From Thaumasiovibrio subtropicus (GTDB lineage: Bacteria; Pseudomonadota; Gammaproteobacteria; Enterobacterales; Vibrionaceae), in NCBI RefSeq assembly GCF_019703835.1, contig NZ_AP023055.1, positions 1,240,001 to 1,304,000 of the forward strand: a stretch of DNA of 64,000 nucleotides, given 5' to 3'. How positions within the stretch are numbered: position 1 is the stretch's first letter; each line of letters starts with the position of its first letter. The position numbers were made by a program, and so were the translations under genes. Under the pieces are notes generated by a model, which saw only the letters and a list, made by a program, of their open reading frames with translations, made no database searches and had not been told where the DNA came from. Below, in pieces: positions 7,846 through 16,111 of the stretch.

Positions 7846-9935
7846 CTATAACTCTATTACACGATCAGCCAAAGCTATTGTTTCTGGCCGATGTGCTATT
7901 TGAAAGACAGTAATCCCTAGATTTCTTAGTGTATTGTTTACCACTTTTTCATTCTCTACATCTAAATGACTTGTAGCTTCATCTAGTAATAAAAAGCGTG
8001 GCTTCTTATACAACGCTCTTGCCAACAACACTCTCTGTTTTTGACCACCTGATAAAGAGCTACCCATTTCCCCAATTAATGAGTGATACCCCATCGGCAT
8101 CGCGCTAATTTCATCATGAACATTAGCTCGAACTGCACACTCGATAGCCCATGTTAAGTCAGGTTCTTGAGAAAAGAATGAGATGTTCTGTAATATTGAT
8201 CCGTTAAATAGACGATCATCTTGAAAAACTGTTCCGACTGATTGTCTTAGAGTATTAAGATCTGTCTTGTTAATGTCTTGGCCAAACGCCGAAATAACAC
8301 CCGATGTAGGCTTATAAAGTCCCATTGCCAACTTAGCTATGGTTGTCTTTCCAGTTCCAGATCTTCCAACTAAAGCCACTATTTCGTTTTTAAATACCGT
8401 AAAACATAAACCGTCAAATATTAGCCTTTCATTTTTGGAATAGGAAAAGCTTACATTGTCAAATGAGAGAATTTCTTTGCTATCAGAAATTTTCTTATCA
8501 CTAATTAGGCGTAGATTTTCTGGTCGAGACTCCTTTTGGAAAGAACAATATCAGCTAACCTCTCTGTGTGCACACTCAACATCTTATACTCAAAAATCTT
8601 ATTAATAAGAGAGAAGATACTACTTGAAAATCGAGCTTGAAAGGACAGGTATGCCATAAACATTCCGATAGTAAATATCGAGTCTAAAACGAGATTAGCA
8701 CCCAAGAATGTAACTATCGCTGCTGAAACACCTACGAGAGACTGATCCATTAACCCATAAATCATCCCCAGCTTTCGCTCATAGAGTTGAGTGTTTCTAC
8801 GTTTAACGTTGAGATTTAACCAAACGTTTTCCCGCATACTTGTGCCGCCATTAACTCTTACGCTGAGAATACCAGACACTGTCTCTAAAAAATGGCTATT
8901 CTCTTTGGCATTTGCCATCCAAATATTTTCTTCCGCTTTCTTGAAACTATCAAACCACAATAGTCTCATTGTTACGTATACAAATGTCGTAGCAATACTT
9001 ACCATTGATAACATGGGGCTATAAAGAAACATTACGGACAAAGTTAACACTACTATAATTGAATCAAGTATCGCTTCTACAATATTTTCTGTAATAGCGT
9101 GCTGGACAACATTAATTGAATCAAACTTGGCTGAAATATCTCCAAGCTCTCTCTTTTCAAACCAATCAATAGGAAGCCTAATCAAATGATTAAATATATT
9201 TGCAGCCCACTGCATGTTAAAGTTTACCGAGAGATAAATTGTACTCCACTCTCGAGCTAGACCAACAAGCATCTGTGTAAATGCTAATAGGAGTAAACCA
9301 ACAATTATGAGTACTAGCAAATTTTCATCTTTACCTACCAGAACTTCATCTATGACGAGTTGATTAATAAGGGGCCCGATTATAATCAACAGTTCTAAAC
9401 ACAAGGCAAATATGAATATTCGACCAATTGCGGACTTAAAGCCTTCAGTATTCCCTATTAAGTCAGTTATTTTAACAACTCTTCGGTTATCCTCTTTTTT
9501 AAACCCAGGTGCTGGTATTAACTCCAGAGCCACACCAGTAAAATGCTCATTAATATCATCTCTATTTAAAACAACTTTACCTCTAGCCGGATCATGAACT
9601 GTGTATTTATTACCTTTGATCTTATCTAGTACAACGAAGTGGTTCATATCCCAGTGTAAAATACAAGGAGTCTTTAAATGTTCCATCTCATCAATTTCTA
9701 CATGTAGTGCTCTAGCGCCTAATTTTATTTTCTGGGCGCAATCAATCAAGGACACCATTGTCATGCCATTTTTTGAAACATCACAAAACTGACGCATTGA
9801 ATAAAGATCTTGCTTAAAGCCATGCCAATCCGCAATCATTGTAAGACAAGCGATGCCGCATTCTGCCGCTTCCGTCTGACGAATATCTGATAGCTTTCGT
9901 CTAAAGCCCCAGTTAAGCGCTTCATTTAGTTCCAT
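7846..9935 (-). CDS. C39-peptidase ABC exporter (frame broken by one base)
   Basis: Bacteriocin-type exporter of the CvaB/MchF kind that cuts double-glycine leaders and exports the mature peptide. The N-terminal C39 peptidase has all three catalytic residues: Cys26 in TEAAECGIACL, His99 in WDMNHFVVL and Asp115 in VHDPARG. A six-helix membrane domain follows (about 165-450), then an ATPase with GRSGTGKTT, SLSGGQKQR and LLLDEATS. The start at 9935 follows GGAAG. The frame breaks at an AAAA run (8534-8537): the upstream frame stops at 8505, and the ATPase continues in another frame without a gap in homology. Adding one A gives a normal protein of 696 residues. I think this is an assembly error, but a true mutation is possible. 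Confidence 0.9.
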
Positions 9936-11197
9936 AATGTCTTCCGATGTAAACCTGTTATTGGGCCCAAAAGCCATTCAGACAAATTTCGTTTCTCTAC
10001 ATTTATGTCTGCAGAAACTAGCATCCCAATTTTTAGCGGCTCTTCATTCCCGTAAACAGTTACCGTATCTTTTTCTAAAGAGACAAGTATCTTAAATAAT
10101 GCTTCTTGATCTTTTCTAACAACAGAGCGCAACTGTGAAATTTCAGAAGGAGAATAAGTAGATCGAGAAATCTGCTTGACACTCCCGGATTGAATGCCAA
10201 ATTTTTCATAGGGGAAAGTTGGAAACCGAAGGCCAACATTTTGATTAGCTTTTACAAAGCCTATGGAATGGCTTGGAGAATAAAGCTCAACGAGTAACTC
10301 AGAATCCGCTGGAATAATTGAAGCCAAGACATCGACTTCCGACACGGTTTGACCAACTTCAGCTCTTAGTCCTGTAATAGTTCCATCAAGTGACGCTTTA
10401 ATGACAGTTGCGCTAGAAGACGACAGTTGAACTATTTGAGCGAGTATTTCATCAGATTGACGCTCGAGTTGACTCTTTCTCAACTCACCTTGTAGTTCAA
10501 GCTGGGCCAACGTAAACTCCAATTGCGACAACTCTCGTTCCAATCTTCTTACCGATAGGGATTTTTCCTCTTCAATAGCCTCAAGTTCTGCTAAGTCAAT
10601 CAATGAATTTTGATACGCCAATTCAGATATGAAGTTCCCATCTAACAATGACTCGTAGCTCTTCACTTCTTCTTTTTTTAAGGTGGTTCTTTTTTTCGAT
10701 AGGTCATATGAACGATTAGTCACTCTCAATTCCTCCGAAATAAGAGAAAAATTATGCTTATTTAAGCTAATATCGTTCATATTTATTAAATATTCACTTT
10801 TCATCTGGTGAGAAATAGATTCAAGCTGTCTATTTAAATTCTGTATTATTTTTTCAGTTATGTCTCTACCGTTGCGATCATATCGATCGTGATTTATTAC
10901 AAACAAAGTTTCACCCTTGGAAACATAGCTTCCTTCGGTGACGAGAATTTCCTCAATATTTCCTTGACTGCTAGGAGATAGCTTAATAACACCATTAGAA
11001 GAAACAACAATACCTTCTAAATGAACTTTCCTTGAATAAGTCCCATAAGATAAAAAAGCAATCATGGACGTCATTAAAATAAGACAAAGGGAGACCCATA
11101 GTCGCTGGCTTATTCCAGACTTTATAAGAATAGTCCCTCTTAAAGACTCATTTTGAACGCTTACAAAGTCACGCCTAAATATACTTCTACCTTCCAT
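9926..11197 (-). CDS. HlyD-family membrane-fusion protein (CvaA/MchE type)
   Basis: A 423-residue periplasmic adaptor that links the inner-membrane ABC exporter with a TolC-type outer-membrane channel. A short cytoplasmic N-terminus is followed by one membrane helix (about 32-51). Next come a biotinyl-lipoyl half-motif (VVSSNGVIKLSPSSQGNIEE), long coiled coils (about 115-265), and the second half (IKASLDGTITGLRAEVGQTV). It starts one base after the radical SAM gene and overlaps the exporter gene by 10 bases, so the three are co-transcribed. No outer-membrane channel gene is present; a chromosomal TolC is presumably used, as in microcin systems. Confidence 0.9.
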   Translation of the reverse strand: MEGRSIFRRDFVSVQNESLRGTILIKSGISQRLWVSLCLILMTSMIAFLSYGTYSRKVHLEGIVVSSNGVIKLSPSSQGNIEEILVTEGSYVSKGETLFVINHDRYDRNGRDITEKIIQNLNRQLESISHQMKSEYLINMNDISLNKHNFSLISEELRVTNRSYDLSKKRTTLKKEEVKSYESLLDGNFISELAYQNSLIDLAELEAIEEEKSLSVRRLERELSQLEFTLAQLELQGELRKSQLERQSDEILAQIVQLSSSSATVIKASLDGTITGLRAEVGQTVSEVDVLASIIPADSELLVELYSPSHSIGFVKANQNVGLRFPTFPYEKFGIQSGSVKQISRSTYSPSEISQLRSVVRKDQEALFKILVSLEKDTVTVYGNEEPLKIGMLVSADINVEKRNLSEWLLGPITGLHRKTLWN

Positions 11198-11198
11198 T

Positions 11199-12194
11199 CT
11201 AACCTGTCTTCATTATAATGTTGTTCTCTATATGCCGACTTATTGGATTCTTAATCTTAGTGGAACATATATCTGCACCACACTGACAAATCTTTGTTTT
11301 ACAAAGTGTTGGCTCAATAGGGAAATCAAAATCTTTATCAAAAACTGTACCAATTGGGCCATCTTGCATACACCAAGCTCTATATATATCACCTTTAAAA
11401 GTAATAACTATATTCTCTATTCCCGCATTGCATGACCAACCAACAAAATTAATCTCTTGCTCAACTAAAAGGTCAAAGCTACTTCTTTCAATAAATTCTC
11501 CATTTGGCATTTCAACACTGACTAAACCTCTTGGCTTTGGAATATTTTTATTGACACTATGGCCTCTAAACTTCTTCATAATTTCGTCTTGAATATCAGT
11601 ATACTCATAACGCTTAGTAAGGCCGCCATGCCCAAATCCATGATAAAGTGGTTGCATTGATATTTCACAAACAACCTCATTTTTTAGCCTATTAGCGAAA
11701 CTTACACACTGTTCGAATCTCTGTGGATTCATCATTACATTCACAGTCAAGTTTGTAGTTGGAGAATCAGCAAGTATCTTTGCAACATCAACAAATTTAT
11801 CATCATCAACGTACTCTGAATGATAACTCAAATATACTCCATGGAGAGCAGGTACATTTTCTCTCCACCAATTTAAAGACTTAGATGCATTTGAAATGAT
11901 TGAAACCAATCCGCCTCGATTATGAATATCCCAAACTAGTTCCTTGAACCAGCGTAGAAGTGTAACCTCACCACCACCTAACTCAAAATACGGTTTTCTT
12001 CCCAAAGACTCACAATAGTCAAATACTCGATTTATAAAGCTAACTAATACATCGTATTCTAGTGCCTTTATACTGCCACTATTCAGGTCAGGATGACAGT
12101 ATGAACATTCGTAATTGCACTGATTCATTAGAGCCCAATTTATGTTAATGTATTTTTCACCATCACCGGCATTATCTAGCTTTATAAATTCCAT
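11199..12194 (-). CDS. Radical SAM peptide-modifying enzyme with SPASM-like C-terminus
   Basis: A 331-residue radical SAM enzyme. The [4Fe-4S] cluster that cleaves SAM is bound by C26, C30 and C33 (CNYECSYC), and the GGGE motif of the family follows (ELGGGEVTLL). The last 85 residues hold a second set of cysteines, WSCNAG, AWCMQD and the spaced set C-x4-C-x-C-x4-C (LCKTKICQCGADIC), as in SPASM or twitch domains that hold extra clusters. The gene begins 44 bases after the precursor gene, behind AAGGAG and a hairpin. Enzymes of this type form thioether, C-C or C-O links in RiPP precursors. With no Cys in this core, a carbon-carbon or carbon-oxygen link, or epimerisation, is more likely. Confidence 0.9.
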   Translation of the reverse strand: MEFIKLDNAGDGEKYININWALMNQCNYECSYCHPDLNSGSIKALEYDVLVSFINRVFDYCESLGRKPYFELGGGEVTLLRWFKELVWDIHNRGGLVSIISNASKSLNWWRENVPALHGVYLSYHSEYVDDDKFVDVAKILADSPTTNLTVNVMMNPQRFEQCVSFANRLKNEVVCEISMQPLYHGFGHGGLTKRYEYTDIQDEIMKKFRGHSVNKNIPKPRGLVSVEMPNGEFIERSSFDLLVEQEINFVGWSCNAGIENIVITFKGDIYRAWCMQDGPIGTVFDKDFDFPIEPTLCKTKICQCGADICSTKIKNPISRHIENNIIMKTG

Positions 12195-12210
12195 TCGTTC
12201 ATCTCCTTAA

Positions 12211-12231
12211 TAGAGGGGCAAGGCCCCTCTA
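12211..12231 (-). terminator. Hairpin between precursor and radical SAM gene
   Basis: A perfect 9-bp stem, TAGAGGGGC and GCCCCTCTA, with a 3-base loop, only 8 bases after the precursor stop codon. No run of U follows (ATTAAGGAG), so it should be a partial terminator or an RNA-stabilising 3' end rather than a full stop. Such stems commonly follow peptide precursor genes and let the precursor be made in excess over its enzymes. Confidence 0.75.
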
Positions 12232-12238
12232 AAATTTC

Positions 12239-12361
12239 TTAGCTTAATTTCTCGTAAGATGGGCGGCCAGGGTTAGGCTCACTCTCACCTGGTGGATAAG
12301 TTGGCTCACTCTCACCAGCACCAGATACGTATGCAAGTTCCTTTTCATTTAATTCAAACAT
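12239..12361 (-). CDS. RiPP/microcin-like precursor peptide, 40 residues
   Basis: A 40-codon gene with Shine-Dalgarno GAGGAAA before its ATG at 12361. The leader is MFELNEKELAYVSGA. Counting back from a cut after Ala15 it has L at -12, E at -8, L at -7, V at -4, G at -2 and A at -1, the consensus cut by C39 peptidases. The 25-residue core starts GESEPTYPP, continues GESEPNPG and ends RPSYEKLS. GESEP occurs twice, nine residues apart, and the encoding 14-bp DNA repeat is exact (12276-12289 and 12303-12316). The core has six Pro, two Tyr, no Cys, and a C-terminal Ser. It lies inside the modification and export operon. I recognise no described peptide with this core. Confidence 0.88.
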   Translation of the reverse strand: MFELNEKELAYVSGAGESEPTYPPGESEPNPGRPSYEKLS

Positions 12362-12429
12362 TTTAATTTCCTCAATTTGCAGCAGATGTGCGCTGCCCAC
12401 AAGAACACTTTATGTGCTCAATTCTTAAC

Positions 12430-13601
12430 TTATCTCGTCAGCCATTTCTTATCCCTTCCGATCATTTCGTCAATGTACCCTAACATGTTGGGCATCCACG
12501 TAATAAGATCCAAGAAGGATAGAAACAATGGGATAAAAACTATATCTCCCATCGAGTGACTGTTTTCATCATCTAATTTGGAATGTAGTAAAAGAAATGC
12601 CGCATTCAAAAAATAGTGGCGGTATAGATTGCCAATGGCAGCCACATATTAAAAATAATAAGTAAAGGAAAGGTAATTAATATTGGTGGCGTAAAATACT
12701 GAATCGTTGTAAACATAAACACGGGCAATGACGCAAATCCACTCTGGGTCGATACTTTCCAGGTTTCAAAAAAGGCTTCTACACGACCTCTAGCCCAACG
12801 TCGACGTTGCCTAAAGAGAGATCTACTATCATCTGGGCATTGTGTCCGCGCTGTAGCCTTGCTCGCATAGCCGGTTTTATAGTTATTTGCTAACGCCTTC
12901 CAACACCATGAAATATCTTCAACGAGCCAAGCACTCCAGCCTCCCAATTGCTTAACGACATCTGCCCGATGAGCAACGAATGCACCAGCCAATACAGGTA
13001 CCATGCCCATCTTATCTTGTGCACTTCTCAAAGCTCGATAAACACCAGCATGCTCGTAGTATTGCGATTTAACGAGTATTGACTCACTACTGTTATCAGG
13101 CACAATGTATCCGCAGACAGCAGCATATTTATCATCACTCGCTATTTTTTCAGCGAGGTAAAAAACGCCCATTTCATCGATACAAGTGTCGCTATCAACA
13201 ACAATATAAATATCACCTCTTGCCACATCTAAACTCAAAGCATGATCAAGAGCAAACCCTTTTCTTCCACCATTTTTCTCAATATTGATCAGTTCAAAAT
13301 CGTGATTTAGATCAGTGCTCAACAACCACTCGTCTACAATTTTTGGAGAGTCATTTGTTGACCCATCATTAATAACGAGAACTTGTAATTTTTCTACTTT
13401 TATTTGATTGTTTATACTATTCAATGATCGAACTAGTAGCTCTGGATCTTCATTGTAGTACGGAATAAAAACTGTAGAGCTTGGCAATTTCTCATCATAA
13501 CTACTTGTGGTCTTTTTGAAAAGAAACACTAAAAGTAGCCCGGCATTACCTACTAGCTCAAATAGAAAAAGCACTGATATCATTAAAGACATATTATCCA
13601 T
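12430..13601 (-). CDS. Membrane GT2 glycosyltransferase (frame broken by one base)
   Basis: A processive-type family 2 glycosyltransferase. After one N-terminal helix comes the GT-A domain: nucleotide-binding start VFIPYYNEDPE, the DxD motif in VVDSDTCID, the acid motif EDISWCW, and the QxxRW motif as RQRRRWARG. C-terminal membrane helices follow. The frame stops at 12606, within an A6 run on the plus strand (12608-12613). One extra base joins it smoothly to a second frame ending at 12430 with a typical hydrophobic tail (WMPNMLGYIDEM, then KKWLTR), giving 390 residues. Left alone, the 71-codon tail frame could be mistaken for a small membrane or immunity protein. Its place between the SelO-like and precursor genes suggests it supplies a sugar for the peptide. 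Confidence 0.82.
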
Positions 13602-13609
13602 TATAGTAC

Positions 13610-15025
13610 CTATTTTTCTGGCATTGACTTTACTGCATACTCATCTATCAACTTTGAAACCAAAACTGAGCTTGCAGCCATATCAGTTAACAAAGGGTTT
13701 TTAACTATGATGTATTTAGTGAAGAACATGTCTCTCAACAAAAAGTTATATCTAAATTTTTCAATTTTTAGTTCTTCCAAGATTTTTATCACTTTCATCT
13801 TGAAACTTTTAACATCAAACTTTTCCATCATTTTTTCTTTATTCAGTCCATCTCTTAGCTGAATTTTTATTTTTTCTCCTAATCTTTCTAAATCTGAGTA
13901 TGTCAAGGACGAATCTAAATTTAATCCGCATTCAAGTGCGGTATAATAGTTTTCCTTCTCTTTGATGTGACAAAGAAACTCTTTTTGTATGTCTTCTACG
14001 TCTTGAGAAACTAGTTGTCCTTTGCCATATTTAACAAAGTAGTAGGTCACATTCTTAATCCAGGAGCTTATACCACGGTGATCATCCCAAGTAGCCCCCA
14101 TTCCACCAGAAAGAAGGTAATTATCAAAATCTGGAACTGCCGTGATAGTTCCAAAATCTAAAAATTCCCCCTCAATTCCAATATTAGAGCTTGACAAAGA
14201 ACCATGAGGTATACCCTTTATTCTCGACGCGGCAACTTGTTCTGCTATTTTCCGAAAAGACTGAATTAGCCTATCTTTGATCGAGATTTCTTTAGAGTCA
14301 CAGTCAGAAACAAATAGTTCTATATTTTTCTGAACATAGACATGATCTAGGTCTCTTAAATAGTGATACTCAGGATAGGGCCAATAATATAAAGCTCGCT
14401 CATAGTGCGCTGGCCTGATACACCACTCTCTTATTGCTATTGCTGCCGGCTGTTCAATGAGCTCACCTAATCCATGGTCAGACATGAACGTTCTATTTGT
14501 ACTAATTATTGCAACCGTGCGCAAAGCGCCATGAGGCAGGTTGTTGTGGCAGATTTCTCCCCAAATTGCCTCTCCTACTGCTTCAGCAAGACATAGCATG
14601 CCGTCAGAGTGCCCTTCGTCAATATTCATACCAACGAGGGGATTCACGCCATTACCCTTAACTTGAAACTCTCCATTAACTCCACATCGAGAGCTTCCTC
14701 CATTACTGATTGGCGCATGACATCCATATCGGTCAGCTAAAAACACTCTTTTATCTTGGCGATCAATTTCATTTTCTTGAGCATACGTCTCTGTTACATA
14801 AGCATAGTTCTCTAGTATAAAGTCATCTATATTTTCAAAATCGATGTTTCTCTCTAGAAAATATCTCCTATTGACCCACATCACTCGAGCATTTTTTAAT
14901 TTATAAGTACTGTACGATATAAAGCTATCATGCGATAATACTGAGCCAAAAATCTTTGTGTTATTTTCACTTGGGCATATATTAGTTTTCAAGAGCCTTT
15001 CTAGTTTTTTGTCCATTTTTTGCAC
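13610..15025 (-). CDS. SelO-like pseudokinase/adenylyltransferase-fold protein
   Basis: A 471-residue protein that aligns by eye with SelO/YdiU (protein adenylyltransferase, UPF0061). LKNARVMWVN at 43-52 matches SelO LKNARLIWYN. FQVKGNGVNP at 120-129 matches the HLKGAGLTP loop, with Lys123 for ATP. HGSLSSSNIGI at 274-284 matches HGVMNTDNMSI, and LDFG at 289-292 matches the metal-binding DYG. The Asp before the conserved Asn, taken as catalytic base in SelO, is Ser280 here, while Asn281 and Asp290 remain. It probably binds ATP, but its chemistry may differ from AMP transfer. It overlaps the HlyC-like gene and lies 8 bases from the GT2 gene, so a role in peptide modification is inferred. Confidence 0.72.
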   Translation of the reverse strand: MQKMDKKLERLLKTNICPSENNTKIFGSVLSHDSFISYSTYKLKNARVMWVNRRYFLERNIDFENIDDFILENYAYVTETYAQENEIDRQDKRVFLADRYGCHAPISNGGSSRCGVNGEFQVKGNGVNPLVGMNIDEGHSDGMLCLAEAVGEAIWGEICHNNLPHGALRTVAIISTNRTFMSDHGLGELIEQPAAIAIREWCIRPAHYERALYYWPYPEYHYLRDLDHVYVQKNIELFVSDCDSKEISIKDRLIQSFRKIAEQVAASRIKGIPHGSLSSSNIGIEGEFLDFGTITAVPDFDNYLLSGGMGATWDDHRGISSWIKNVTYYFVKYGKGQLVSQDVEDIQKEFLCHIKEKENYYTALECGLNLDSSLTYSDLERLGEKIKIQLRDGLNKEKMMEKFDVKSFKMKVIKILEELKIEKFRYNFLLRDMFFTKYIIVKNPLLTDMAASSVLVSKLIDEYAVKSMPEK

Positions 15026-15491
15026 CAGGTTACTTTTCCTTTAGAATCTCTCAGTATGTAGCTTACAGAATTTATATCATTTTCAAAAATTTTCTTCTTA
15101 AGCTTAAAAAGTTTCTTCAAATGGAATTTTAAGTCGAATGGAATACATACATCTAGAATAATTAGATTATTACCTTCATTCCAGCATGAGTCATGCGGAT
15201 AAAACCTATCATCAGATTCGTAAGATTTTAATGTTGTTTCGTCAACCCAAGCCCATGTAACATAACCAGTATCATATCGATCATAGGGGCCTTTCAATAG
15301 TAAATATTGACAATGGTTCACTGCGGGTTCTAACCATTTTACAACAGATCTAACTGATATTATTGCTCTCTTTTTTCTAGTGTACATACTTTAATTAGCT
15401 TTGCTAACTCACAAAGTCTTGCTTCTTCACATGTTACACGTTCATCTGTACCCAAAATAATTGAGTTTATCTTATTTATTGGAAAGGCCAT
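15001..15491 (-). CDS. HlyC-like acyltransferase (frame broken by one base)
   Basis: The 128-codon frame ending at 15001 resembles toxin-activating acyltransferases (HlyC/CyaC). QYLLLKGPYDRYDTGYVTWAW matches the QYALL...YCSWA region of HlyC, and IILDVCIPF matches FIDWIAPF, with the catalytic-type Asp. The start is too short for the family. A second frame upstream, from an ATG at 15491, reads MAFPINKINSIILGTDER and onward and would join it if one A were added to the A6 run (15371-15376), giving 163 residues, the family length. The expected catalytic His region (SPLHR in HlyC) aligns with TLEKKR, so the His seems absent. Class IIb microcin clusters carry HlyC-like proteins (MceI, MchD), which makes this pairing informative. 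Confidence 0.62.
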
Positions 15492-15740
15492 AAGTAATCT
15501 CTAATAACCGATATCTCATATCGACTATAAGAAGCCTAATTTTTATTCAACAATGTTAATTCTCTATGTGGAACCACTCCTCATTGGTAAGTGTAATTTA
15601 GTGTAACAAAATACATTAATGTGATTGCATACGCAGCACTCAAAAAAATTGAAGGATTTTCTCATTATAAATATGTTTATTTTATAGCGCGAATTATATT
15701 TTCTAATCATTAAGTTAGGACCACATCAACGCTTGTAGAT

Positions 15741-15759
15741 GAAAATGATTATCAATTAA
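15741..15759. promoter_or_regulatory. Fur-like box upstream of the peptide cluster
   Basis: GAAAATGATTATCAATTAA matches the 19-base Fur consensus GATAATGATAATCATTATC at 13 positions by hand alignment and contains the AATGATTATCA core. It lies 250 bases before the first cluster gene (minus strand) and 350 before the ABC operon (plus strand). Because the operon has its own σ54 promoter, the box more likely serves the peptide cluster. Iron control is well known for siderophore-linked microcins. Confidence 0.5.
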
Positions 15760-15907
15760 TTGGTTTTTAGATATTGGAAAAGACGAAATTTATTTCTTTA
15801 ATTGTTCGAATTGAAGTCATCTCATACCGATCTCAGAGTACCGCTAATACCCTGACTAACTTTCCTGACCAAGGGTTTGCTTTTACATACATTTTTAACT
15901 TTTTGCG

Positions 15908-15948
15908 AAATGAGAAAAAGTTTCCCATTTTAATGCTCAAATTGAGCA
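15908..15948. promoter_or_regulatory. Two dyads, candidate enhancer for the NtrC-type regulator
   Basis: The perfect 15-base palindrome TGCTCAAATTGAGCA (15934-15948) is preceded by a near-perfect inverted repeat, AAATGAGAAA and TTTCCCATTT (15908-15930). The palindrome is centred about 130 bases before the start of transcription expected from the σ54 promoter, the usual distance for a bacterial enhancer-binding protein. A related palindrome, TTCTCAAATTGAGAA, lies inside the next gene at about 16315-16329, where it may be chance. Binding by the regulator at 22495-23847 is inferred. Confidence 0.45.
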
Positions 15949-16045
15949 AATTTATTCCCACACCCTATGCACCTATCTTAATAGCCATGACGAGAAAAAC
16001 TGCTAACACATTGTTTTACAAAGTTTAAACACTTCTCATTAACTA

Positions 16046-16061
16046 TTGGCACACTAATTGC
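16046..16061 (+). promoter_or_regulatory. σ54 (-24/-12) promoter of the ABC transporter operon
   Basis: TTGGCACACTAATTGC fits the σ54 consensus TGGCAC-N5-TTGC with exact spacing and no mismatch in the invariant GG and GC. Transcription should start near 16073, giving a leader of about 40 bases before the start codon at 16112. An NtrC-type activator is encoded at the other end of the locus. Confidence 0.85.
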
Positions 16062-16111
16062 GGTAATAATCCATCGTTTTATGGATACGTGGTTTGTGCC
16101 GGGAGTTTCTG

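Larger units (their letters stand above)
15492..16111. other. Divergent regulatory region between peptide cluster and ABC operon
   Basis: About 620 bases, very A+T-rich on the left. It holds a Fur-like box (15741-15759), two dyads (15908-15948) and a σ54 promoter (16046-16061), described separately. An 84-codon open frame at 15774 lacks a ribosome site and is not called. The promoter of the peptide cluster must lie between about 15500 and 15760, but I cannot choose among several A+T-rich -10-like hexamers. Confidence 0.5.

Noticed and set aside
8505..8545. Programmed frameshift in the ABC exporter
   Set aside because: The run is only AAAA followed by GG, not a classic slippery heptamer, and three other genes show the same kind of one-base loss, so a sequence error is simpler.
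12430..12645. A 71-codon membrane-type frame that could be an immunity protein of the peptide cluster
   Set aside because: Its text continues the glycosyltransferase exactly at a homopolymer break and ends like a GT2 C-terminus, so it is treated as the tail of that gene.
15774..16028. 84-codon open frame in the regulatory gap
   Set aside because: No ribosome site and it overlaps the candidate enhancer dyads.
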